NCBI RefSeq assembly: GCF_003026455.1
Contig: NZ_PYMB01000036.1
Coordinates: 1 to 39,454 of the forward strand
DNA: 39,454 bases
Source: Photobacterium rosenbergii
GTDB taxonomy: Bacteria > Pseudomonadota > Gammaproteobacteria > Enterobacterales > Vibrionaceae
Reading direction: 5' to 3'
Shown: positions 14,611 through 21,806 of the stretch, one piece after another
Position numbering within the stretch: the stretch's first letter is position 1
Layout: each line of letters begins with the position of its first letter
Program-made: the position numbers and the translations under genes
Notes under the pieces: generated by a model
The model's input: only the letters and a program-made list of their open reading frames with translations
What the model was told of the DNA's origin: nothing
The model's database searches: none

Positions 14611-16929
14611 ATGTTTGTTTCTGATGTTTCTGTTGCCGCTAGAGGTCGCTGGCAAAGCATATTTAGCAGCGTTGGTATTGATGTGCCTGCGCAAGGAAAA
14701 CATAGCCCTTGCCCTATCTGTGGCGGTGATGATCGCTTTCACTTTGATGATCAAGATGGACGTGGGACAAGCTATTGCCGTGGTTGTGATAAAGGTCGTG
14801 ATGGGCTAACGCTTGTTATGGATGCAAAAAATATCAGTGTCACAGAAGCCGCAAAAATGGTTTCTGAGGCTATGGGACAAAACACAACAAGTGGAGCATT
14901 GACGGTTAAGCAACATGGTAACCAAGCAAATGCAGAGGCAGAGCGTCTTGCAAACTCTGTTGTTTGGGGGGAAAGCGACTATCTGAAAAGCAAAGGGATA
15001 GATAGCGGGTTCCATACCTTGGCTAGCAACTGCACGACGATGATTGCAGGAATGCTCTTTGAAAGTGGTAGCTTGTACTTACCAGTTTATAGTGCTGATA
15101 ACCTTGATACCCTTGTCGGTGCCCAACTTATCAACAATAAAGGGGAAAAGGCCTTTTTAAAAGGTACCAAAAAGAAAGGATCAATTTGCCAAATCAAGAA
15201 TGGGGATGACATTAAATATGTTGTGATTGGTGAGGGTCTAGCTACCGTACTAACTGGAAGTTTATTGCTGGGTTGCGATGGGATTGTTGCCTTTGATGCT
15301 GGTAACTTGCCAGTAGTCGCTAGCCAGATAAAAAAAATGTACCCGTCTAGCTGTCTTGTTTGGTTGGGGGACCGCGACAAGAATAGCAAAGGGTACAACA
15401 AAGCTAGTGAAGCAGCCGAAATTGCTGGCGGTATTGTTTTAATGCCAGACTTTAACCAAGACCAATACGGTGATTGGAATGATTACCATCAACTGCATGG
15501 TGATGATAACACACGCGAAAAAATGATTTCATTGCTCGAACAAAAAGAATCCGAGTTAAAGCACGACTTGGACACAAAACGTTGTGTAATTTCAGAGTTA
15601 GACAATGATACAAATTCATATGTTGTTGACATAACAAAGCATGATGAAGAAAACCTGATTTTTAAGCTTGCGAAGTCAATTGCTAATGCTGCTAAGTTTC
15701 CTGAGCAGACAACTGCACTTTGCACGCTAGCTATCTTTTCTTCTGCAGCTAGCTCTTGCTATGCAGTTGACTATCAAGATGGTGAACCACTATCGATAGG
15801 ACTGTATGTTGCAGCTGAGCAGCCAGCAGGAACAGCGAAAAGCAGGGTTATAAAGACAAGCCGCACACCAGTTCAAAAAGAGTTCTACAAGGCAACATGC
15901 AAAGCTAATGAGGCCATTGAAGAACAAGCAGAACAGGACGAAAACACAGGAACGCATGAACCTTTAACTATGTTCGTAACCAACGCAACAAGCGCATCAT
16001 TAGATGGGCTACTGCGTAAAAACAACGGCTTTTTCAATATCGCCAGTGCTGAACAAGGTGCAGTTTCGTCTGTCCTCGGTGCTAGCCATGAAGGGGCTGG
16101 TGACAATGATGTTTTACTATCTGCCTTTACTGGTACTGATTACGTTAACTCACTGCGTGCTAGTCGTGATGGTTATGCTGGTATGCCTTGGGGGTCAATC
16201 ACGGTACTTGCACAGGATGGAACAATTAACACCATACTGGACAAAACTGGCAGCCAAGGCATTGCAGAGCGTTTTTTGATGCTTGCGGAACCAAGCTATA
16301 TTGGTAAGCGTGACTTTTCGGTATCTAACTCAATAGACCATGCTTTGTTAGATGCATACACCAGCCTGGTCGGTGATATGGCAACATTAAACACAGCTTT
16401 AAGCCCTAGCTCTATCTCTGAACTTAAACGCCTCCAAATTTGCTTGTCTGGCTGGGAGTGTATTTCAGACTACCGAAACAATGTTGAACCTCTACTCGCA
16501 GATGGGCAGAAGTACAGCCACGCCATACTGCGAGGGGCATTTTCAAAGTGTGATATTCAGATCATGAAAATTGCTGCCCTACTCCACTTGGCTAGCGGAA
16601 AGGACGATTCTGTATTAATTGGTGGGAACACTGTAAAGGCTGCGATTGGAATCGTTAACGAGCTGCTGTTAAACCTATACAACATCCTTGAGGCAAAAGG
16701 CATTGTAGGTATGAAGGCTGAATATATCGCGATCCTGAAGGTATTCGACCGTCAAAGCCAAAGGACTGAACGCCAGATAATCCAGTCGCGAGGGCGTGTT
16801 GAGCCGTTTTCATCACTCAATAACAAATCTGACGCAATAAGGAACGCGATCAACGAAATGATAAGTGCTGGATTGCTAGCCAAAGTGAAAGATGGCAATG
16901 GTGTTCACCAGATTGTTCCAGCAAGCTAA
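14611..16929 (+). CDS. Primase / DUF3987 helicase-like replication protein
   Basis: Large replication initiator-type protein, 772 residues. The N-terminus has a P4-primase zinc ribbon (CPICGGDDRFHF...CRGC, about 29-55). A Toprim-type catalytic centre follows (VVIGEGLATVLTG with the Glu, then WLGDRDKN with the acidic pair, and DWNDYHQ). From about 370 it is a DUF3987 ATPase-like domain. The expected P-loop is read as EQPAGTAKSRV, lacking the usual G-K-S glycine, so ATP binding is uncertain or variant. The start is the ATG at 14611 with GAGG 8 nt before it. The gene follows alpA directly and ends in a strong terminator. It is the likely protein that binds the island's iterons and starts its replication. 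Confidence 0.88.
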   Translation: MFVSDVSVAARGRWQSIFSSVGIDVPAQGKHSPCPICGGDDRFHFDDQDGRGTSYCRGCDKGRDGLTLVMDAKNISVTEAAKMVSEAMGQNTTSGALTVKQHGNQANAEAERLANSVVWGESDYLKSKGIDSGFHTLASNCTTMIAGMLFESGSLYLPVYSADNLDTLVGAQLINNKGEKAFLKGTKKKGSICQIKNGDDIKYVVIGEGLATVLTGSLLLGCDGIVAFDAGNLPVVASQIKKMYPSSCLVWLGDRDKNSKGYNKASEAAEIAGGIVLMPDFNQDQYGDWNDYHQLHGDDNTREKMISLLEQKESELKHDLDTKRCVISELDNDTNSYVVDITKHDEENLIFKLAKSIANAAKFPEQTTALCTLAIFSSAASSCYAVDYQDGEPLSIGLYVAAEQPAGTAKSRVIKTSRTPVQKEFYKATCKANEAIEEQAEQDENTGTHEPLTMFVTNATSASLDGLLRKNNGFFNIASAEQGAVSSVLGASHEGAGDNDVLLSAFTGTDYVNSLRASRDGYAGMPWGSITVLAQDGTINTILDKTGSQGIAERFLMLAEPSYIGKRDFSVSNSIDHALLDAYTSLVGDMATLNTALSPSSISELKRLQICLSGWECISDYRNNVEPLLADGQKYSHAILRGAFSKCDIQIMKIAALLHLASGKDDSVLIGGNTVKAAIGIVNELLLNLYNILEAKGIVGMKAEYIAILKVFDRQSQRTERQIIQSRGRVEPFSSLNNKSDAIRNAINEMISAGLLAKVKDGNGVHQIVPAS

Positions 16930-16941
16930 CTTGCTTTAAAG

Positions 16942-16966
16942 CCGCCCCATTAGTGGGCGGTTTTTT
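16942..16966 (+). terminator. Terminator after the primase gene
   Basis: Stem CCGCCC/GGGCGG with a 7-nt loop followed by six T. The last codons and stop of the convergent minus-strand gene lie inside this hairpin. Confidence 0.88.
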
Positions 16967-17579
16967 GCGGTAATTTTGATAACTCTTCGTGGAAATTATT
17001 AAGTGCGAGCATCAATTGACAATGTTTTTTTCTTAACTGCATTGATGCTTTTTGATTATCAACAATTTCGTCATCAGGGTTTTGAATGTGCCAAAGTTCA
17101 TCTGCAAAATCTGAATCTGCTATCAGATAACGAACTAAAGATTTTTCACATTCTGGCAGATACATACGACAGAGCATTGTTATCCTCATCCTTGCTTCTA
17201 TCGAGCTGGTTTCCGCTTCGCTAATGATTTCTAGCCCTTCAATATATTCACGCATTTCAATCGTACACTCACCTAACTCTTTTATCTTTTGATTTACATC
17301 GATGAATGTATTTCTAACATCAAGGAGAAGCTCAAAAACCTGTTCAGCCTTTTCAAGTTTTTCCTTTCTAGTGTCATCAGCACGTTCTTTCTCATGCTGT
17401 TTTTTTTGTTCCTCAAATCTGGCAGCTATATCCCTTTCCGAACGTCTGTGAAGAAATAGCTGAGTGATCAAAACACCGCTAACCGCTACTATTGCAGCGG
17501 CTAGCTGGGCAAGTGGCCCCATCAAGTTGTTCTCTACAAGATAACTAATTATCCCACCTGTTGATTCGATATCAGCCAC
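16950..17579 (-). CDS. Membrane-anchored coiled-coil protein, unknown function
   Basis: No family recognised. About 209 residues, starting at one of three consecutive GTG codons (17585, 17582, 17579); the GGAG at 17590-17587 is best placed for the last. There is one hydrophobic segment near the N-terminus (LAQLAAAIVAVSGVLITQLFL), then RRSERDIAARF, and a long charged coiled coil (EEQKKQHEKERADDTRKEKLEKAEQVFELLL) and further helices. It probably sits in the inner membrane with the helical part in the cytoplasm. It is second in a minus-strand pair 14 nt after the winged-helix gene. In satellites and prophages such end-of-island genes are often defence or exclusion cargo, but nothing in the sequence proves it. 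Confidence 0.65.
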   Translation of the reverse strand: MADIESTGGIISYLVENNLMGPLAQLAAAIVAVSGVLITQLFLHRRSERDIAARFEEQKKQHEKERADDTRKEKLEKAEQVFELLLDVRNTFIDVNQKIKELGECTIEMREYIEGLEIISEAETSSIEARMRITMLCRMYLPECEKSLVRYLIADSDFADELWHIQNPDDEIVDNQKASMQLRKKHCQLMLALNNFHEELSKLPQKTAH

Positions 17580-17599
17580 CACCACACTCCATATAAAAT

Positions 17600-17962
17600 T
17601 TACCGCTCACAATAAACTTCAAAGAAATCACTTTCAAAATCTATCTTGGGTCTAAGGTATTGGTTTGCTATCGCTTTACCTGCCTTGGACAATGAAAGCG
17701 TACCATCTAATGTACCGTCACTGCTATGAACAAAATCACTACCTATTAGCTGACTTAATGAACGCTGGAAATTATTCTGACACAACCCAATATTGGCAGT
17801 GTGAAACTCGATAAAGCACCTCTTATGCCATTCAGTGGACTTGTACGATGGCATCTCAAAGAGATCACGCCAGCCTTGCTTATCCCCTTCCACGGCTAGT
17901 ACACAACAAATTGCCCGATGGAACTTTGAAATTCTTTGTATCTCTTTCGCTTCTTGGGTCAT
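17600..17962 (-). CDS. Small winged-helix-like protein, probable regulator
   Basis: 120 residues from the ATG giving MTQEAKEIQRISKF, chosen because AAGGTG is 6 nt upstream; the longer frame would start inside the operator region. Mostly helical, with a C-terminal pattern FQRSLSQLIGSDFVHSSDGTLDGTLSLSKAGKAIANQYL, which looks like a recognition helix, wing and LS-x-AG strand of a winged helix domain. It has four Cys but no obvious metal site. Upstream lie two CATTAA-N5-TTAATG palindromes. The simplest reading is a self-controlling regulator leading the two-gene cargo operon. I know no named homologue. Confidence 0.6.
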   Translation of the reverse strand: MTQEAKEIQRISKFHRAICCVLAVEGDKQGWRDLFEMPSYKSTEWHKRCFIEFHTANIGLCQNNFQRSLSQLIGSDFVHSSDGTLDGTLSLSKAGKAIANQYLRPKIDFESDFFEVYCER

Positions 17963-17986
17963 ATCACACCTTCTAACCGGATATTT

Positions 17987-18067
17987 CATTAAGCACGTTA
18001 ATGTGGACATGTTTCCTTCATTAATGGGGCTAATGTGCTGAAAAAAAGCACATTAAACTGGTTAATG
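17987..18067. promoter_or_regulatory. Repeated palindromic operator CATTAA-N5-TTAATG
   Basis: The 17-bp palindrome occurs at 17987-18003 (spacer GCACG) and 18051-18067 (spacer ACTGG), 64 bp apart, with CATTAATG (18019-18026) between them. A 9-bp hairpin TAATGTGCT/AGCACATTA (18031-18055) overlaps the second copy. They lie directly ahead of the minus-strand winged-helix gene and are likely its operators. Confidence 0.7.
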
Positions 18068-18159
18068 AAAAATACCTGACAACAATAACAACGTGAAAAA
18101 TAGCTAGCCAAGAAGACTTTCACACTTTTAACTATCTGATTTTATCTAATTTCAAATGG

Positions 18160-18295
18160 TGTTGTAGGTGTTGTAGGTGTTGTAGGTGTGTTGTAGGCAG
18201 GCTACAACAAAGCAAAAAAAGGAAAAACCCTTTAAATACATGCATATAAGTACAATATAATAATAATATATATATATTGTTGTAGATGTTGTAGG
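18160..18295. repeat. Right iteron cluster TGTTGTAGG with AT-rich tract: candidate replication origin
   Basis: TGTTGTAGG occurs in tandem at 18160, 18169 and 18178, again at 18189, inverted at 18202-18210, and twice more at 18278 (TGTTGTAGA) and 18287. Between the groups, 18229-18279 is almost pure A/T (TTTAAATA, TAATAATATATATATA), like a DNA unwinding element. Iterons beside an AT-rich tract are the hallmark of a replication origin. Confidence 0.75.
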
Positions 18296-18356
18296 TATCT
18301 ACCATCTCTTTGATTTTTATTGGTTATATTTTGAGCACGCTTGAGTGGTGATTGCT

Positions 18357-18380
18357 CGTAGTATTACCGATGGTATTACT
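18357..18380. repeat. GTAGTATTACC motifs, right group (candidate arm sites)
   Basis: CGTAGTATTACC (18357-18368) and GGTATTACT (18372-18380) match the left-end motifs at 8684-8738 and 9103-9129. They lie about 65-90 bp inside the attR core. Their restriction to the two ends supports a role in integration/excision. Confidence 0.6.
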
Positions 18381-18420
18381 CATACTCTGGCTAGCAATAA
18401 AGAACCCTGCTGTAGCAAGG

Positions 18421-18457
18421 CTTGGCGGGAGTTGAATCAGATGACGCCAGCCCACCA
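18421..18457. other. attR region with direct and inverted pieces of the tmRNA 3' end
   Basis: CGCCAGCCCACCA (18445-18457) copies the tmRNA terminus (CGCCAGCTCCACCA) with one base missing. Just inside it, TGGCGGGAGTTGAA (18423-18436) is the exact reverse complement of the tmRNA T-arm part at 8550-8563. TGGCG and CGCCA can also pair as a small hairpin. Confidence 0.6.
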
Positions 18458-18466
18458 AACGTTTGG

Positions 18467-18500
18467 AAAGGGCGGTAATCGAAAGATTACCGCCCTTTTT
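18467..18500. terminator. Strong bidirectional terminator after attR (probable original ssrA terminator)
   Basis: A 14-bp perfect stem AAAGGGCGGTAATC/GATTACCGCCCTTT closed by a GAAA tetraloop with flanking A/T runs. It lies 9 nt after the attR CCA, as expected for the terminator that followed ssrA before the insertion. It also ends the convergent ThrE-family gene. Confidence 0.9.
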
Positions 18501-18555
18501 GTATTTGCTGATTAAGGCTGCGATTTAAACGTTAGCCGAGCGAAATGAAGCAGAT

Positions 18556-19719
18556 CTAACGATCAATCTTTGGCGAGTAAAGCGAATAAGCGGTGATCTG
18601 CCCGGCGACAATCGCCGAGAACATGAAGATGGCAGATAAGCCGATGTTTGGAATAGGCAAGATAGATTGCTCGAAGACGGATTGGCTGGCGCTGATCAGC
18701 ACCCGGCTACCGGGGACTAGAATGATGATCCCCTGCACAATATAGATAGAACCGGTGAGGTATAGCAGTTTGGCTATTTTGGTGCCATACAGGGTGATCA
18801 ACACAGTGGTCACCCAGGTGCCTACCACCCAGTCGCCACCGAAGCCCAAGTACATCGGACCCCACATCCCCAATACTGCAACCGGTAGTCCGAGCAGAAT
18901 ATCTTGCGGACGGGCATTGAAGATCACCCCGATCGAGGTAGAGATCAACACTAAGCCAAACACATGCAACCATAGCGGGATTTCATTGGTATACGGAATG
19001 GTATCCACCGGCCCCCACCATGCTTCGCCGATGTTCAAGCCAATCATCACCCCGATAAACAGCTTGAGCAGGGTCAGCATACTCTGGCCAAGCAAAGCCG
19101 TGCCAGAGACCAAATCATTGAATGCCAAACACTCCAAAGAGTTAGCTATCGACAGCCCGGGCACAAACAAGACTATGGAGGCGATACATAGCGCCCAGAC
19201 AGGCACATTGATACCCAGGCTGACAATGAATGCCACAAATAAACCGGTTAGCAATGCCGCGATAAATTCAGCCGCAATAGCGCGGCGGCCATGGCAAACC
19301 AACTGTACCAACCACACCATGAGCCCCAGTATGGCGGCATAGCCCACAGCCTCAAGGGTGCTACCAACTAGCATCAGATAGGCTGGAGGGATTCCCATAT
19401 TGGCCAGTGCCACGACCCATTTGGGGTAGTGGAAATCTTTGGCTGTTTTTTCTTTGCTGGGTTGATGAATACGATCGATGGTGTTGGCGAGCAAGGCAAG
19501 ATTGATAGAGGCCGGTTTGTGGCGCTTCATGACCACGGTATCCCTCTTACCAAGGAACTGGTAATTGATCGAGGTTGGCATAGCCTGCACCATGACATCC
19601 GCACCATGTTTTTGGGCATAGTGCTGGGTATACTTTTCCACCTTGTAAGGCGGGCATCCACAGCGATGCAAGGTATCCCCAATTTCTACCACTTTATTGA
19701 TTATATATTGTGATGCCAT
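18556..19719 (-). CDS. ThrE-family (DUF1212) threonine/serine exporter-like membrane protein
   Basis: 387 residues from the ATG giving MASQYIINKVVEIGDTLHRCG. An N-terminal cytosolic DUF1212 domain (GDTLHRCGCPPYKVEKYTQ, with the conserved G-x-x-x-Y-x-VE pattern) precedes about ten hydrophobic segments, including LICASIVLFVPGLS-like membrane helices with the family VPG motif and a second VPGSR late in the chain. This is the fused ThrE/ThrE_2 architecture. I chose the internal start because the family begins there; the longer frame (to 19812) adds 31 residues with no ribosome site, though neither start has a strong one. The substrate is inferred from the family. Confidence 0.85.
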   Translation of the reverse strand: MASQYIINKVVEIGDTLHRCGCPPYKVEKYTQHYAQKHGADVMVQAMPTSINYQFLGKRDTVVMKRHKPASINLALLANTIDRIHQPSKEKTAKDFHYPKWVVALANMGIPPAYLMLVGSTLEAVGYAAILGLMVWLVQLVCHGRRAIAAEFIAALLTGLFVAFIVSLGINVPVWALCIASIVLFVPGLSIANSLECLAFNDLVSGTALLGQSMLTLLKLFIGVMIGLNIGEAWWGPVDTIPYTNEIPLWLHVFGLVLISTSIGVIFNARPQDILLGLPVAVLGMWGPMYLGFGGDWVVGTWVTTVLITLYGTKIAKLLYLTGSIYIVQGIIILVPGSRVLISASQSVFEQSILPIPNIGLSAIFMFSAIVAGQITAYSLYSPKIDR

Positions 19720-20152
19720 AGCCAGATTAGAGTGAGTCAAAAACGCAGTAAGGTAACAAATATGTGGCTCAGATACGAGTGAGTATAGTCTCAGAAATCG
19801 CATTCTACCCACACTAATTTACCGACAATCACTTTTATCACACTTACAGACTTAAGTGATTGATAATTATATGCTAACAATTTCACAAAAGCGTTATCAC
19901 GCCATTTCAAAAGGGCTTTAATTCACTATTCAATAAGTAAAAAAACAAAGCAAACATCAGCTTCCACTAAAACTTGGCAATATTGCCACATTTATCACTT
20001 TCTGACGGGCCCCACCAATCGCTCTATGTAATGTGGGTTTTAATTTGTAATCATTCATTACCTACTTTAAATCATTGAGCAAAATCATAGTCATAGTGCC
20101 ACCACTTCCATAGGCTGTATCTCCAATAACAGAAAAGCCAATGGACAGGTCA
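19720..20152. other. Intergenic region between the ThrE-family gene and the small secreted protein
   Basis: Divergent AT-rich region. A perfect 9-bp inverted repeat CAATCACTT (19826-19834) / AAGTGATTG (19854-19862) with a 19-nt spacer may be an operator. A weaker CCCAC/GTGGG hairpin followed by TTTT lies near 20013-20043. No gene seen. Confidence 0.5.
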
Positions 20153-20434
20153 ATGAAATCCACTATCACACCCATCAAGGCACTAATGCCTATCAAGCCG
20201 CTGCTCTTTACAGCAGTGGTTATTATTGCCACCTCTTTCTCTATTTTCCCACTACAAGCGCAGGAACTGGATGAAGTCTTAGAGCAACATAATGTAAAGG
20301 TGATGGAAGAAGTTGCCGCTATCGAGGCCCAAATGGCCATGCTTTATGACAAAGATGAACTGAGTGAAGAAGAGACCGAACAACTCTTTGTACTGGAGAA
20401 CCTGATGGATGAGTTTTACGAGACCCTGATGTAA
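20153..20434 (+). CDS. Small secreted protein of unknown function
   Basis: 93 residues from the ATG giving MKSTITPIKALMPIK, with AGGT just upstream; an in-frame ATG four codons earlier lacks a ribosome site. A classic Sec signal peptide is visible: Lys residues, then LLFTAVVIIATSFSIF, with likely cleavage after PLQA before QELDE. The mature part is about 60 residues, very acidic and helical (LDEVLEQHNVKVMEEVAAIEAQMAML, SEEETEQLFVLENLMDEFYETLM). No known family. The signal peptide makes a real gene likely, but it could be lineage-specific. Confidence 0.6.
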   Translation: MKSTITPIKALMPIKPLLFTAVVIIATSFSIFPLQAQELDEVLEQHNVKVMEEVAAIEAQMAMLYDKDELSEEETEQLFVLENLMDEFYETLM

Positions 20435-20663
20435 CCCTCTTGGTTAGCGACAGGCTTCAGATCTTAGATATGCCGACTTGAAGCCTTATCCTTAACGACT
20501 CCCCCACACTTCCCCAACCCTGACCGCACAACTCCCCAACAAGCCAGAACAATCATCTTAACATTTGAAGTTTTATAGTGATTACCCCCACGATATTCGT
20601 GGACAGATCAAGGTTAGTTCAGTCAGTTCACGTAATATAGCAGCCATTACGGAGGTGCTTTAA

Positions 20664-21770
20664 ATGGCAAATATCAATCAGGACCGCCTGGTCCAACACT
20701 TTATTGAACTGGTTAAAATCGACAGCGAGTCGCGCAACGAAAAAGCGATTGCCGAGGCGCTGGCCGAGCAGCTAGGTGAAATGGGCTTTGATGTACAAAA
20801 GCTACCTGTTCCTGCTGAGATCTCCAACGGCTTCAACATTTACGCCAAACTAGAAGGCAAGCTAGAAGGTACTATCCTACTTAGCTGCCACATGGATACC
20901 GTGACCCCTGGTAACGGCATCGAGCCTATCATCGAAGACGGTATCATCCGCTCGAAAGGCGATACTATCCTAGGTGGCGACGACAAATCAGGTATCGCAG
21001 CTATCATGGAAGCAGTTCGCTGCATCAAGGCTGATGGCCAAGAACACCAGACGATTGAACTGGCGTTCACTGTTTACGAAGAAGGGGGCCTGCACGGCTC
21101 ACAGAACTTCGACATGAGCAAGGTTGAGTCACTAACCGGTATCGTATTCGATTCTGGCGGCCCGATCGGTACTATCATCACCACGGCACCGGGCCAGCAG
21201 AACCTGAAAGTAAACATTACAGGTAAACCTGCCCACGCTGGTCTTGCACCGGAAGAAGGTATCAACGCCCTGACTGTTGCGGCTGATGCCATCACCAACA
21301 TGAAGCTATCTCGCATCGACGAGGAAACGACAGCGAACATCGGTGTGGTGAAAGGTGGCCAGGCGACCAACATCGTAATGCCGGAGCTATTCATTGAAGC
21401 AGAAGCCCGTTCACTGGATGACGACAAGCTACAAGCACAGGTCGATCACATGGTGAGCACGTTTGAAGCAGCAGCTGAAAAGCACGGCGCAGAAATCAAC
21501 ATTGCCTCAAAGCGTGCTTACAACGCTTACCGCATTGCCGATAACGACCCACACGTTGAGAAAATTAAAGCCGCTTTCGAAGCCAACGGCGTTGAGCCTA
21601 TGTGCAAGCCAACAGGCGGCGGTAGCGATGCAAACATCTTTAACAGCAAAGGCCTAAAGACTGTGAACCTGTCTACCGGCATGGCGAAGGTACACACGAC
21701 AGAAGAGTTCATCAAAATTGATGACATGGTAGAGATCACCAAATTCTTGTACACCTACCTAACTCGCTAA
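20664..21770 (+). CDS. M20-family metallopeptidase, PepT-like
   Basis: Zinc-dependent aminopeptidase/tripeptidase-like enzyme, 368 residues, shorter than E. coli PepT (about 408) and closer to the PepT-like YqjE group. Metal-binding segments: SCHMDTV (His/Asp), LGGDDKSG (bridging Asp), VYEEGGLHG (catalytic Glu pair), VFDSGGPIG (Asp). The dimerisation lid (TGKPAHAGLAPEEGINAL) and the closing GGGSDANIF and NLSTGMAKVHTTEEF (His) follow. GGAGGT stands 8 nt before the ATG. It appears monocistronic with a terminator. Its natural peptide substrate cannot be read from sequence. Confidence 0.9.
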   Translation: MANINQDRLVQHFIELVKIDSESRNEKAIAEALAEQLGEMGFDVQKLPVPAEISNGFNIYAKLEGKLEGTILLSCHMDTVTPGNGIEPIIEDGIIRSKGDTILGGDDKSGIAAIMEAVRCIKADGQEHQTIELAFTVYEEGGLHGSQNFDMSKVESLTGIVFDSGGPIGTIITTAPGQQNLKVNITGKPAHAGLAPEEGINALTVAADAITNMKLSRIDEETTANIGVVKGGQATNIVMPELFIEAEARSLDDDKLQAQVDHMVSTFEAAAEKHGAEINIASKRAYNAYRIADNDPHVEKIKAAFEANGVEPMCKPTGGGSDANIFNSKGLKTVNLSTGMAKVHTTEEFIKIDDMVEITKFLYTYLTR

Positions 21771-21779
21771 TCTCCTTCA

Positions 21780-21806
21780 AAGAGGAAGGTTCGCCTTCCT
21801 CTTTAT
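21780..21806 (+). terminator. Terminator after the PepT-like gene
   Basis: 10-bp perfect stem AAGAGGAAGG/CCTTCCTCTT closed by a stable TTCG tetraloop; the T-run after it is short. Confidence 0.85.

Larger units (their letters stand above)
8573..18457 (+). mobile_element. Integrated phage-satellite-like island in ssrA (about 9.9 kb)
   Basis: Bounded by the ssrA 3' end and its partial copy at 18445-18457. Contents in order: P4-type integrase, HK97-type major capsid protein, prohead protease, portal, ribbon-helix-helix protein, AlpA-like regulator, primase/DUF3987 protein, then two minus-strand genes. Mirrored 9-bp iterons and GTAGTATTACC motifs occupy both ends. No terminase, head-tail connector, tail or lysis gene is present, so it cannot form a full virion alone. 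This points to a phage satellite related in logic to capsid-forming PICIs and P4. The region reads visibly more AT-rich than the flanking host genes, which fits horizontal transfer. Confidence 0.85.
17963..18555 (-). other. Right end of the island and junction to host
   Basis: No gene. From left to right: palindromic operators (17987-18067), tandem TGTTGTAGG iterons with an AT-rich stretch (18160-18295), GTAGTATTACC motifs (18357-18380), the mosaic attR region (18421-18457) and a strong two-way terminator (18467-18500), followed by about 55 nt of host DNA. Confidence 0.7.

Noticed and set aside
18160..18295. CRISPR-like array in the right iteron cluster
   Set aside because: Units are 9 bp and mostly without spacers; there are no cas genes. 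It fits iterons better.
8573..18457. Frequent GCTAGC/CTAG words as a mark of the island
   Set aside because: CTAG is also common in the host genes here (for example dnaK), so it does not set the island apart.
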